DNA of 20,778 nt from NCBI GenBank assembly GCA_036940085.1, contig JALLBK010000565.1, forward strand, positions 1-20,778. The letters are read 5' to 3'. Positions 9,877 to 19,162 of this stretch are shown piece after piece. The notes beneath the pieces are model-generated. The model saw nothing but the letters and a program-made list of their open reading frames with translations, did not search any database and had not been told where the DNA came from. Both the position numbers and the translations under genes were made by a program. Numbering within the stretch: position 1 is the first letter of the stretch; each line of letters starts with the position of its first letter. Source of the DNA: Discostella pseudostelligera (Eukaryota; Bacillariophyta; Thalassiosirophyceae; Thalassiosirales; Thalassiosiraceae).

Positions 9877-10062
9877 ATGACAAGACCAACAGAACTAAAC
9901 CTGAGGGAGACAATGCAGCCCGGTGACGATGTTGAAAACTCCCTACCTTTGTCATCCTCCTATGGCAGTCTCCGCGATTCTAGTAGCTCGGATTTTGTCG
10001 AGGGTTCATTAACTTTACCGTCGACATCACCTATACAGAGACATGATGCTCGGTGTAAATGA
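9877..10062 (+). CDS. Candidate N-terminal tail of the VIT transporter, in a different frame
   Basis: A 61-codon frame begins MTRPTELNLRETM and runs through a Ser-rich acidic stretch (SLRDSSSSDF) like the cytosolic tail of VIT/CCC1 proteins. It ends PSTSPIQRHDARCK, overlapping the transporter frame: the bases that read R-H-D here read R-D-M in the transporter frame, where R-D directly precedes TM1 in the family. Deleting one base or adding two near 10037-10042 (a CAGAGA run) would fuse the frames. A short intron is also possible, for example 9923-10040, but its junction would lose the conserved Arg. It could instead be a translated leader or chance. Confidence 0.4.
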   Translation: MTRPTELNLRETMQPGDDVENSLPLSSSYGSLRDSSSSDFVEGSLTLPSTSPIQRHDARCK

Positions 10063-10777
10063 TGGACTTGTGAGTACATTTCTTCTGGTGGTGGGTGTGG
10101 TAGGAGGCGGAATGGATGTTACGGGAGTTTTGCTAACTGCCATCGCCGGAGCAATTGCAGGAGCAATATCTATGTTTGCAGGCGAGTACGTGGCCACAAA
10201 GAGTCAGAATGAAGTGATGAAGGGGGAAATCAAGTTGGAGCGTGAACACATTAAGAACTATCATGCCGAAGAAGTGAAAGAATTGACTCATTTACTTAAT
10301 GTAATTGGGATACCAGGGTCTCCAGTGACGGAGCGGAAAACTCAATCAGCTACTACCGACAGTCCAACAGAAACTGAGACACACGAAATGAGACGAAGTA
10401 TAATTCGTTACTATGCATCCAATCCTGATGCATTATTGAAAATCATGATTGCATTAGAGTTTGGAGTGATAGACGGAGAAGTTCGGTCTCCTACTGTAGC
10501 TGGTGCGGCAAGCTTTGTATCATTCTTGATTGGGGCATTGCCTTCAGTCATTCCATTTATATTTGCCGCTGATATCAGGACGGGCTTGATAATTGCTGGT
10601 TTGGCGTGCGGCATTGGATTGTTCACGGTAGGTGCAGTGAAGACCTGGGCCACAAGAGGGAATATGTGGTTGGCTGCATTGGAAAACCTAGCCATCACGT
10701 GTGTGGGAAGTGGAATTGCATATGGGATCGGTGTAGGATTTGATGCGTTGGTCGGTGAGGACCTGCCACAGGGATAG
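10043..10777 (+). CDS. VIT/CCC1-family vacuolar iron/manganese transporter
   Basis: Predicted H+-coupled exporter of Fe2+ or Mn2+ from cytosol into the vacuole. The 244-residue frame shows the family layout of five membrane helices: TM1 1-24 (LGVNDGLVSTFLLVVG), TM2 about 28-52 with the signature AISMFAGEYVATKSQ, TM3 about 152-172, TM4 about 179-200 and TM5 about 209-234. Between TM2 and TM3 is the cytosolic helical metal-binding domain, rich in Glu (EVMKGEIKLEREHIK, then HAEEVKEL and ALEFGV). It is interrupted by a Ser/Thr-rich linker (about 96-114). An in-frame stop lies at 10010-10012, so the only Met starts in this frame are at 10043 and 10046, inside the expected start of TM1. Homologues carry a cytosolic N-tail; here that tail seems to lie in another frame (9877-10062). 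Family assignment is strong; metal specificity is not readable. Confidence 0.9.
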   Translation: MMLGVNDGLVSTFLLVVGVVGGGMDVTGVLLTAIAGAIAGAISMFAGEYVATKSQNEVMKGEIKLEREHIKNYHAEEVKELTHLLNVIGIPGSPVTERKTQSATTDSPTETETHEMRRSIIRYYASNPDALLKIMIALEFGVIDGEVRSPTVAGAASFVSFLIGALPSVIPFIFAADIRTGLIIAGLACGIGLFTVGAVKTWATRGNMWLAALENLAITCVGSGIAYGIGVGFDALVGEDLPQG

Positions 10778-11105
10778 GATATGATACTATATAACGATGT
10801 TACCGATACAACTTCTCCGTACACTATTGGATATATCTTAAATTAATGAAAGGTGAAGTAATATGGAGTGTCTCGGTCAAATTTATGGTGATCGGTATAT
10901 GATTATGATTTCGTCGACGATTGACAACCGATAATAATTGCGCCAACTTATCGCCTTGATGATACTGAATATCAGAGCAATCAAGCTGTTCTCATACTTC
11001 AACACCGTTCACGGTAATCATCATGACGGCCCCATTTGACGGTGACAGTTTCCACCCGAGAGGTAACTCAGAAACGAACGCTTAATCCCGAACGAACTCT
11101 TCTCG
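10778..11105. other. Intergenic region between convergent VIT and HSBP1 genes
   Basis: This 328-nt stretch should carry both 3' UTRs. I see no gene, RNA or repeat in it. Confidence 0.5.
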
Positions 11106-12042
11106 TTATTTATTTTCCCCTTTGGTGTCAGTCTTAGCTTGATCAGTAGAAGGCGGTGACTCAATCCCTACTTGATTCATCATTTCATTCACCGATCTTT
11201 CCAACTCGTCAATCTTTGATCCCATGTCATCAATGCGACCTATTATTGTATCACTCAATTGGTTAAACCGATTTTGCTTGAAATAATTGCCAACGTTTGA
11301 ATATCAGGCGATGGATTGAAGGAAACGCGATTGAAATACGTTAGTGAATATTGACCAAACCATGAACAAAACGTGGGGCGATAGACCAAATGGCAAGTAC
11401 AAATAATGTCAGGCAAGGGCATGACGTATCTCAATCATCGGACATGGAAACAGAGGTCCTTAATATCAAAATGCAAAATCATGCCCCGAACAATACTGCC
11501 GGGAGGCTCACGAGATCAACATGGTTCGCGTCATCATTCTCTGGAAATGAGAAGAAACACCACAGCATGCAGATCAATCGCAATACTCCACAAAATTCAT
11601 TAATTTTCCTGAGTGTATTTTTCGAAAAAATAAAGGTCTGCGCATCCAGTCAAGGCGAGCCTTCCTCCATATAATGAAACGTACGCGAAGGCACTTGTTC
11701 ATGAAGGGAGGATGGTTGGCTCGCGATCGTGGTGAGCTTGGTGTGACCGGCTCAGGGGGTGATATCTCCAATAATTTCAAAACTCGCAACTGAGTATTAC
11801 AGACATAACTCGCATGGGGTCGCTTACCACTGTATAGCAGATCAAATAAACAGGTCAGCGGCGTCTCTCGCAAGCAAATAAATTCCAAACAATCAATAAA
11901 TGCGGGAAAAGAGCTTACTATTGTCCATCAACTCCTTGACGAAGACATCCAAATCTTCAGAGGTGTCCGGAGCCGGGGTGCTCGGTGCTGCCTCGACGAC
12001 GTCGTTCTTGTTCGTGTCTTCCACCGATTTCGTCATCGCCAT
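11106..12042 (-). CDS. HSBP1: Heat shock factor-binding protein 1 homologue (split small gene)
   Basis: HSBP1 is a small coiled-coil protein that forms trimers/hexamers, binds heat shock factor trimers and attenuates their activity. The C-terminal exon (11276-11106, stop TAA) encodes 56 residues starting QNRFNQLSDTIIGRIDDMGS, followed by KIDELERSVNEMMNQVG and a short polar tail, the diagnostic HSBP1 heptad pattern. The N-terminal exon (12042-11919) encodes 41 residues: a polar leader from MAMTKSVEDTNK, then DTSEDLDVFVKELMDN. This aligns with the family's DLTxFVxxLLxxM and leaves exactly one residue before QNRF. Total about 98 residues, close to the usual 75-100. The donor after 11919 (A|GTAAGC) is phase 1, but the only nearby AG (before 11276) gives phase 0, so the junction is unresolved. 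The intervening stretch is about 640 nt, far longer than other introns here. Identity is strong for the C-terminal exon and good for the N-terminal one. Confidence 0.8.
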
Positions 12043-12419
12043 CGCACGCCAATGATTAACAATACCCACGAGCAGTGCTGCCGGATGCGATCTATGGTCA
12101 AGGGAGCGCTGCTGATGCTGATGGATATGATGAAGAATTTTCGATACCGTCGTTGGCTCCGACGGTCTGAAAATGAAGGGAACTGAAAATGAAAGGTGGT
12201 GGTGGTGGTGGATTGGTGGCGGCGGCTGTGGCGCCAAACTGCGCGCGCCAAATCTCTGCTAAGCTCCCGCCAAAACTTTCTCCCGCCATTTTTGTGCCAC
12301 GTGTCAGTCAACAAGCAGGGACTATTGGGCGGTTTCCTAGCCAAGAACAAGCAGAGATTGTCCATCATCAAGTAGATAATGCATTGAATAAAGTAGGAGT
12401 ATTAGTTATGGAAGCTCTA
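12043..12419. promoter_or_regulatory. HSBP1 promoter region and polymerase eta 3' side
   Basis: Both neighbours are on the minus strand, so this 377-nt stretch combines the polymerase eta 3' UTR with the HSBP1 promoter. It contains a (GGT)n/(GGC)n tract at about 12195-12225 and a dense E2F-like cluster immediately beyond it. Confidence 0.5.
12231..12300. promoter_or_regulatory. Cluster of four E2F-like sites upstream of HSBP1
   Basis: GCGCCAAA at 12231-12238 and 12245-12252 is the exact reverse complement of TTTGGCGC. TCCCGCCAAAA at 12275-12285 and TCCCGCCATTT at 12291-12301 are TTTGGCGGGA-type sites. All four fall within about 70 bp, roughly 190-260 nt upstream of the HSBP1 ATG at 12042. 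E2F binding is inferred from the motif alone. Confidence 0.55.
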
Positions 12420-14955
12420 TCACTTCTTTAGGAAGAAGGAGTCAAGCTTGCTCCTTTTGTTGCTACTGCTAGTTTTGGTTGGATTCGCTTTTGTTTTATG
12501 TCGCCCCTTCGGTGAAAATCGTTCGATGTGGGCGAGAACTGCACTCTCTCGGTCATACTCCGATTGTAAATGTGACGCTATGGCCAGATCTTTGTCATAT
12601 AAATCTGATGCTCTACTTTCAGCATTTTCATTGTTATAACTTTCCTGAAGCTGTCGTGCAATCTCTTCATCAGCCAGAGAGTTGGCTGCATCCCTGCCCT
12701 GCCAATAATCTCCATAATTCTTGCTCCTATTAATTGCCGATGGAGATGAAGTATCGGTTACATGATCGTTGATAGAACGATCTGCCGGTGTTGATATTGG
12801 AGAAGCCACTTGTATGTTTTGATTGGAAAAGAAATGATCTAGACGTCTGGACTTGGCACTGGCACCCTTGTCGTCGTCACCTATTCCACTAGTCAAACGC
12901 TTTGTAGATGATTGATGATGGTTGGTTTTGCCCTTGCTGAAAAATGAATCAATGCCAACTTTCGGTCTAATCACAAAATCCATCGCACTGAATCCAATTC
13001 GAATAAAACTAGAATGCTTCCGCTCGTTTAGTGCCTTGCGAGTGTTGTCAACTAATTTTTGCACACGCAAATTGAAGTCTTTCTCGGTCGGGAAGGGGAG
13101 ACGGAAGGAATGACCAATCCATGCACCACCCGGGACCATCGTGTAACCAACGGTTATTGATTTTGGCAATCGGTTGTTTCGATCATTGTCTATCTCAACC
13201 CGTGTCATGATGTCACGAGCCAGCAATGCCTAGAAAGAAACCATATTGACGGAACGTGAGAAATGGTTTATGCTTCGTCAGAACAATAAACAATGAAACG
13301 TACCGTCCATTTTTCAAGTTCTGGATATGATACCTTTTGGAATGATTTGAATGCCTAGTGATGCATATGGGAGAGATCGAATGAATGCTCAGTTAAGGTT
13401 CGATTCGCGGCGTTCCAAATTCCAAACCAGACTTACAGTGATGGACTTTGGCAGGACCTTAAGTGTAGCCTTAACTTCTTCATAGTCAATCCCTCGGCAC
13501 GCATCAAATACCCATCTACCGGACTCTACTCCTATCGCCTTCACAAGCTGATCGAGTGGCATCAACCGAGCGATGGACCCCATGGTTGTTTCGTTCTCTG
13601 GTAAGAGTGATAGCACTTTCTTTCCTAGTTTACCTCCCAGCATCCGAGCCTTTCTTAATTGCGTCTCTTCCATTACATTTGCCATTGCACTTGGAAAAAA
13701 TACTGCCTGTGTTGCAAAAGAAAGGCGTCTTTTGTAAGAGGTAGCGAGCACGACAGTTCACGGAAAAAGCACACATAATAAATATGTGTAGTCCAACGAG
13801 GAGAGAACTGCTAGCTCACGAACCTGGCCATTTGGCTTCCCATACGAAGCTGCAAGTTTCGATACCAATTTATTTGTAGATATTCCAGCCGACAATGTAA
13901 AACCAAGGGTATCCAATACTGCCTTCCGGGCAGTCAAGGCAACATAACATCCTCGACGTAGGGCCCTACCAATTTCGCTATTTGTTTCATGCGCATCTAC
14001 ACAGGCTTGGTGGCATACTACTGTTTCCTTTGGCAATTGATTTGTTGCATTGTCATCATCGCACTCAGATTGAAATTTTGCACGATTTGAGTTGGCGTCG
14101 TCCATCTCATCTGCACAATCGTCCGCAGCATTGTCTTCGTCGTCGCAATCGCTTTTGCCCGACTTTTGATGAGGACGCGACTTATAACAAAAAGCGGTAA
14201 CATCAATGAACAGCTCATCGATAGATGCCCTTTCCATGATGAAATTTTCCTTTCCTAAATGTTCGACCAACGTCTTTTGTTGCACAGGAGAGGGAAGTAC
14301 AAGATCGGATCAGGTGCCTAGATTCATTTGCAACATTGGAAGGTACACCAAAGATCTAACAACAATCGACAAACGAACATACCTCATAAATTAACGAAAA
14401 TATTCGTGACGATGCCAAACGATATCTATCCAAATTGGCCTTCCCCTCCGAGGGATATCTCATTTTATTCTTCTCCATTTTGTACATTTGTTCTCGAATG
14501 TGTTGTGACTGATTGAATTCCTTGTCGTAGGCGATTTTGATTGCCGATTCGTCTCCTGCTTCTCCTTCTTCTTCAATAACTCCTTCTCCTATTTCCTCAA
14601 GTTTGCAGTCATCATTATCCACCATTCCTTCCTTCAGCGCATCTCCAGCCGCAATAATTGCTTTTCCTGAAACTACCGATGAGCCATTTCCATCATCGAC
14701 GACTGGCGTCACAGGCAAATGAATCGTTACACATTCTCCCCTTGACTTGTTGGCGATTGTCTCAAAGTTATCTCCCCGCTTAATCTGAAATTTATCTCGA
14801 GCTGGATAATTGACCGCCAGTGATGAATTCCATTGCATTGATGCCAAGGGTACATCGCGGGGGATGTTCAACCGTACTATTTCGCATTGGGCGTAGAAGC
14901 AATCCATATCAAGGAGGAGGACAACTCGTTTGTGTGGGTTTAGAGTGTCGTTCAT
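12420..14955 (-). CDS. POLH: DNA polymerase eta, Y-family translesion polymerase (five exons)
   Basis: Predicted Rad30-type polymerase that bypasses UV dimers at stalled forks in the nucleus. Exons: 14955-14383, 14273-13824, 13706-13437, 13354-13304 and 13229-12420; introns of 109, 117, 82 and 74 nt; 717 residues. Catalytic residues fit D16-M17 (LLLDMDCFYAQCE) and D210-E211 (ERASIDELFIDV). Then come a palm/thumb with SAGISTNKLVSKLAASYGKP, a helix-hairpin-helix MLGGKLGKKV (exon 3) and the little-finger domain starting LPKSIT|AFKSF. Exon 4 has only 17 codons but fits this domain exactly. Two acidic insertions interrupt the palm (about residues 88-150 and 225-265). The tail lacks a visible zinc-finger UBZ; instead it has UIM-like helices (634-649, 659-676) and three FF peptides of PIP/RIR type (IDSFF 541-545, LDHFF 578-582, LDSFF 710-714). 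The ATG at 14955 lies just before the first strand. The acceptor of exon 2 is the least certain junction. Confidence 0.92.
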
Positions 14956-15049
14956 GGTTGGCGGGGTGTGTGAATATGCTGGGTAGTACGGGTTGTTGGT
15001 TGCTGAGCGGTAGTGCGTCCATGGTTGTTGGTTGTCTTTATTTGGTCTA

Positions 15050-15140
15050 ACTTGGCGGAAGTCTCCCGCCAAATCGCTTCCTGTACCCACGATGAGTCGA
15101 GTCAATTTAAATCTCCGCGCGCCATTTTCTTCCCGCCATT
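15050..15140. promoter_or_regulatory. E2F-like site cluster upstream of polymerase eta
   Basis: CTTGGCGGAA at 15051-15060, TCCCGCCAAA at 15064-15073, CCGCGCGCCATTTT at 15115-15128 and TCCCGCCATT at 15131-15140 are E2F-type or near-E2F sites, about 95-185 nt upstream of the polymerase eta ATG. The first two are nearly an inverted pair. Control by a cell-cycle E2F/DP factor is inferred and suits a replication-linked polymerase. Confidence 0.5.
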
Positions 15141-15976
15141 CTTTGAAGCCGACAAAAGTTAGCGATGATGAACAGTACAAAGGAATTAATATTTCCTTTT
15201 CCCGCTCGTCTCTCTCCTCAAACGACATGCATCTTCTCCAGATTTGGCGATAACTGCTACAAGGACATAGTAGGTTCGTTCGCCAGATCAAGGAATTCCG
15301 GATTGCATCTCCTCTCATTTCTCCTTGCTTGTTGGCAAAGCAACACCAAAACAAAAACAAGAGACAAGAGGCGACACCACCGTCACCATAGTAGGGGCAC
15401 GGTAACCATCCCAATTCAACAACTTCTTGGCTGCATATTCATCCACCTGTTCGAGAACTCAAGTAAGGGGGCCTGGTGAAGTGAGTTTCGTGTTCGTGAG
15501 TTTCAACTGAATTTGTCGTCACGGTGTGGTTGGGATGTGACGGGGCGATTGGCGATCGATGTTTTGTTTGTCGTCGGTGTCGGTGTCGTCGGCAGCGGCT
15601 AGCGGCGTGTACACTAGGCAGAATTGAAGTGTTATGTGATTGGGCGGTGTCGATGGGGGGGAGCATGACGTGGTGCTATGGACATGATGCATATGTGCAT
15701 TATTTTGTTCGTCTTCGATTCTATTTCGAATCTCTAATTGTTGTCGCGACGAGGGAGGGGGGCGTCGGGGTGTTGTGTGGGAGAGGGTACTCATGGTCAT
15801 GAGATATTGTCATCATCTTGGCCAAAGAACAGCAAAAGTTAGGTGGATTCACCATTGTGTCCTCCCAGCCCACATATACCCCATTGATGTTTTGTTTGAT
15901 CATCACTATCGTCTTTACTGTCGTGGATATCTCTCTAACTTTTTTGTATCGCCTGCCTGCTGTTTGTGTGATTCCA

Positions 15977-15977
15977 G
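15977..15977 (+). other. Probable 3' splice site of a 5' UTR intron
   Basis: Upstream of 15977 the plus strand has a branch-like CTCTAAC, a T-rich tract, then GTGTGATTCCAG|GTCTAACC, a textbook acceptor 58 nt before the ATG at 16036. Candidate donors are GTAAGG near 15461 and GTGAGT near 15481, implying an intron of about 500 nt. The donor choice is uncertain. Confidence 0.4.
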
Positions 15978-16035
15978 GTCTAACCGTCCAAGCTGATTGC
16001 ACATTAAGACTCAATAATACACACAAGGAAATAGC

Positions 16036-18700
16036 ATGGCGGGCAATGATACGAGTGCTACGCAAGACCAGCGCAGTGGCAGCACCGCCTCCACTCTCAA
16101 TAACAGAGAGCTGCCTACCACAAAGGCTAACAAGGGCAACGGAAGCAAACCTGCCACGGGAAATGGCAAGACTTCCAAGTATGCAGATGGTGAAATGAAG
16201 GACATGACGCACCCAAATGATGCCAACAATAATACCAGCACCAATACCAGTGGTTCCACTAGTCGTCATCCACCAAGGCTACCCACCAGGACAAATAAGA
16301 CCAAGCGGAAATCGGCATCTACAACGACCACTAATACATCTACCGGTCCAACTCCCCCACAACCATCGTCTACCTCGCGCTCGGCACCATCGGTGACGCA
16401 TCATCATCGTGCACTCAATCCACTTTTGTTGGCTCGGGGTATGTCTTCGCGGTATCTCTCTACCAAAATCATTTCCGCCTCCTCTTCCTCCTCGAACTCT
16501 TCAACACCAACGCCAACATCCATCCTCCCACTATCCAAAACCGACATCGAAAAGGATTTACGACACATGGAAGCCCACCGCGCCGCTTCTATCGGATATG
16601 GTCAACAACTCTTCGTGTACAAAAATCAAGAGTTGGTACGGAGTGGATACTTTGGTAGTTTCTTCGTTGGACCTGGTGTACTGGAGGATGGAAGTGGTGG
16701 TGGTGAACATGTCGGCGGAGATGGGTACTATCATCCTGCGGTCGTGGACGATACCATCCGTGCTCCATACCATGACGAAGTTGATCAGGAGGGTGCAGGT
16801 CTTATCGATAAGGGTGGGTACAACGAGGATCCCCGTGCACCTACTCGCCCAGTCGTTGGGAAGCGCGGCTCCCAACGTAAACATCTGAACCGTGGTCGTC
16901 CGTACATGCCCATCAAAATCGATCCCGAGGAGGAGAAGCGTCTCTCCGGATTGCGTAAGCGAATGCATCATTCGGAATTCGTGCGTATGCAACTTGAGAC
17001 GCAATACCTCTCACTTCGATCGCATTATGTCCATGAGAGCCAGTTAGTACGCAAGACACGTTCGTATGAAATGGATGGACGTCTTCAATTGATGCGAGAG
17101 GTTATGGTGAGGAGAGAGAAGGTATTGGCGTTGATGAGAGTGAAGATGGCGATTTGGAGAGATGTCGAAGTGAGATTAATGGGATATCGTGATGGCTGGA
17201 ATGTTGGTGGAACTGAGGATCCTATCGTCGCTAATAAAAATGATGCTTCGTCCGCTGCTGCCGGCGAGAAGGCAGAGGAGGAGTCGAAAGAAGCAGTCGA
17301 AAACGAAGCCGATGCTGAGAACAAAAAGGTAGATCTTCTCAAGATTTGGAACGACATCAACTCTCAACTGAAAGCTGCCGAATCTGCATGCATGGAGCTC
17401 GAAACGCCCGCCGTCTTGACGCAAATGGTTGTGACACCAACTCCGAGCTCACCGTCGTCTTCGGCATCCTCCGCCACTTCCATTGCGAAAAATGGGAGGA
17501 AGCGAAGCAGCAGCATTACCTCGACAGAGGAGGCGGCAAACAACAACAATGATTCGACCTCCGGGAAGAGGCGGGTTTCGTCGTCCTCGTCGTCCGGATT
17601 GGAGCCCCACATTATCCCCTGGGATTGCATGGTAGAACCACAGACTCCGTACGACTTGCCACTCCTGCTTTCATGCTTGAGCTCTGCAACGGATAGGGTG
17701 GCGGGTTATGGTGAGTTTCGGATTCGGCATTATGTTTTACTTTGCTCATGATGTCGACTAATCCTTCTACTCTCGCTTCACTGCCAATAGTTACGGACAG
17801 GAACAATCCATCCGCCATCACCTGGCTGGAATCGACATTGCCCCAAACCACATCCGCCTACGATAACGACGCCGAAGATCTCAAGAAATTGCAAGAGGAG
17901 GTCCGTGCCCTAGAGGACGAGTTACAACGGGAATGTGTGCGAAATACCGAATTGCGGGAGCAAGTTAATGCATCTAGGACTAGGAGTGATGAGATGGTTG
18001 CGTTGATGCAGCTGCTGCGTTCGGAGATGGAGGCGGTGCTTGAAAGGTACGTTCAATTGTGATGGCTATTTTTTTATTGGTTTCATCCACTCATGTTTGT
18101 GCGATCTGCTTGTCCACGGTGCACACACCTTGTTTTGCATTTGCGCAGGCACAATGTTATCATGGAAACACCTGAAGCAATCGCCAAAGCTGCGGAACTC
18201 CATCAGAGGCGTGTCGAGGAGGAAAAACTCAAGAATCCACCCGTGGAAGGCGAAGATGAAGAAGAGGAAGAGGAGGATGACGAAGAAGGAGAAGTGGACG
18301 AAAATGAGGAATTCAGTTCGGGGGAAGAAGAAATCAATGTATGTTGTTCGCATTATTCAATTTTCATTGTGAGTTTTTCGTTCATTCATTCTCATCATTT
18401 GGCTACCTTTCACTCCATACAAAGCGGTACGAGCAGCAGGAATCTGATGATGAATTATATGATTCAGTTGGTATTAAGGAAATCACTGTCGATAATGATA
18501 GCAATAATGAGGCTGGAGAATCTGACGACGATGACGAAGATGGTTCAGATGGAGGCGATGTAGCAGAAGACGAGGATGGCGAGGAGGAGGAACCTCGTAC
18601 GAGGAGCAAGCGACGGGGTCATGAAGATGAAGATGATATGTCGAATTCTAGTTCGACACCGCCGAATTCAAGCTCGTACAGAAAACGTCGACGATACTGA
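16036..18700 (+). CDS. Acidic coiled-coil protein with nuclear-type tail (four exons), family not identified
   Basis: Exons 16036-17710, 17791-18046, 18149-18338 and 18425-18700, separated by introns of 80, 102 and 86 nt with good GT-AG ends (TATG|GTGAGT, GAAAG|GTACGT, CAAT|GTATGT); 798 residues. Order: Ser/Thr/Asn-rich disordered N-terminus (1-170); a folded-looking stretch beginning TDIEKDLRHMEAHRAASIGY; a basic segment (GKRGSQRKHLNRGRP, then MPIKIDPEEEKRLSGLRKRM); a long charged helix region (about 300-385); a Ser-rich linker with GRKRSSS; a conserved-looking IIPWDCMVEPQTPYDLPLLL; a coiled coil in exon 2 (about 587-644, EDLKKLQEEVRALEDELQRE); and a Glu/Asp tail ending RTRSKRRGHEDEDD and SSYRKRRRY. 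The basic clusters and acidic tail suggest a chromatin or RNA-associated nuclear protein, but I recognise no domain. There is no ATG in frame between the stop at 16015 and 16036, supporting this start. Confidence 0.8.
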
Positions 18701-19162
18701 GATTGTGAAACAGGGAACAACGAGAGAGATGGCCTGCATTTGTTTAAACCGATATGCTGTAATATCGTAGAGCAGTTTGAATTCCAACCATAAACCCAGA
18801 CACAAGGGTGACAAACAAATAACGTCGCTGGGCGCTTTGCATTCATTGGAAGCAAGTCAACTTAAATATAACTGTCTTCATACATTGTTTGAATGAAATT
18901 GATATGATGCATCTTTCAATTCGACACTATGAGCATCGACAAAAGTCAAAAGAGAGGTGATGATTGATGATCGAGCTCGCCCTTCCCGCCATTCTCACTT
19001 TACCTTCCCGCCATAATGCTGAAACCCACCTCCTGCTGCTACTGCAAGCAACCCCCTTTCACCCTTGAGCATGCAAATGCATCACTGTTAGTGCTGCCGT
19101 TGCCATCCTTGTTGCTCCACGAAGATAAATAATGCAATGCATCACCTCTATCGACCAATAAT
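18701..19162. other. Intergenic region upstream of the EamA transporter gene
   Basis: The stretch holds the 3' UTR of the acidic-protein gene and the promoter of the EamA gene. Apart from two TCCCGCCA motifs near 19000, I see no gene, RNA or repeat. Confidence 0.5.
18984..19013. promoter_or_regulatory. Pair of TCCCGCCA (E2F-like) motifs upstream of the EamA gene
   Basis: TCCCGCCAT at 18984-18992 and 19006-19014 form a direct pair with 22-bp spacing, about 150-180 nt before the ATG at 19163. Each has the E2F core (reverse complement TGGCGGGA) and matches the motifs before polymerase eta and HSBP1. Confidence 0.45.

Larger units (their letters stand above)
14956..16035. other. Divergent intergenic region between polymerase eta and the acidic-protein gene
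   Basis: About 1.1 kb between outward-facing starts. The left part (15050-15140) holds the polymerase eta promoter with E2F-like sites. The right part looks like the 5' UTR of the gene at 16036, including a strong 3' splice site ending at 15977. The middle (15520-15780) is G/T-rich simple sequence with no convincing gene. Confidence 0.5.

Noticed and set aside
11574..11888. Minus-strand frame of 104 codons between the HSBP1 exons
   Set aside because: Considered as a missing middle exon; its residues do not continue the HSBP1 heptads and it lacks suitable splice phases.
12189..12431. Plus-strand frame ending EIVHHQVDNALNKVGVLVMEALSLL
   Set aside because: The C-terminal part looks helical, but the frame begins in a GGT repeat, overlaps the polymerase eta 3' end and has no homology I can recognise.
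15818..16198. Hydrophobic plus-strand frame (contains LMFCLIITIVFTVVDISLTF), superficially a membrane protein
   Set aside because: It has no ATG, crosses the strong acceptor at 15977 and overlaps the start of the real gene at 16036. Its hydrophobic part is the T-rich tract of the predicted intron.
15721..16269. Minus-strand frame of 182 codons with hydrophobic stretches
   Set aside because: It is antisense to the coding gene at 16036 and its 5' UTR; hydrophobicity reflects the complement of Asn/Thr/Ala-rich codons.
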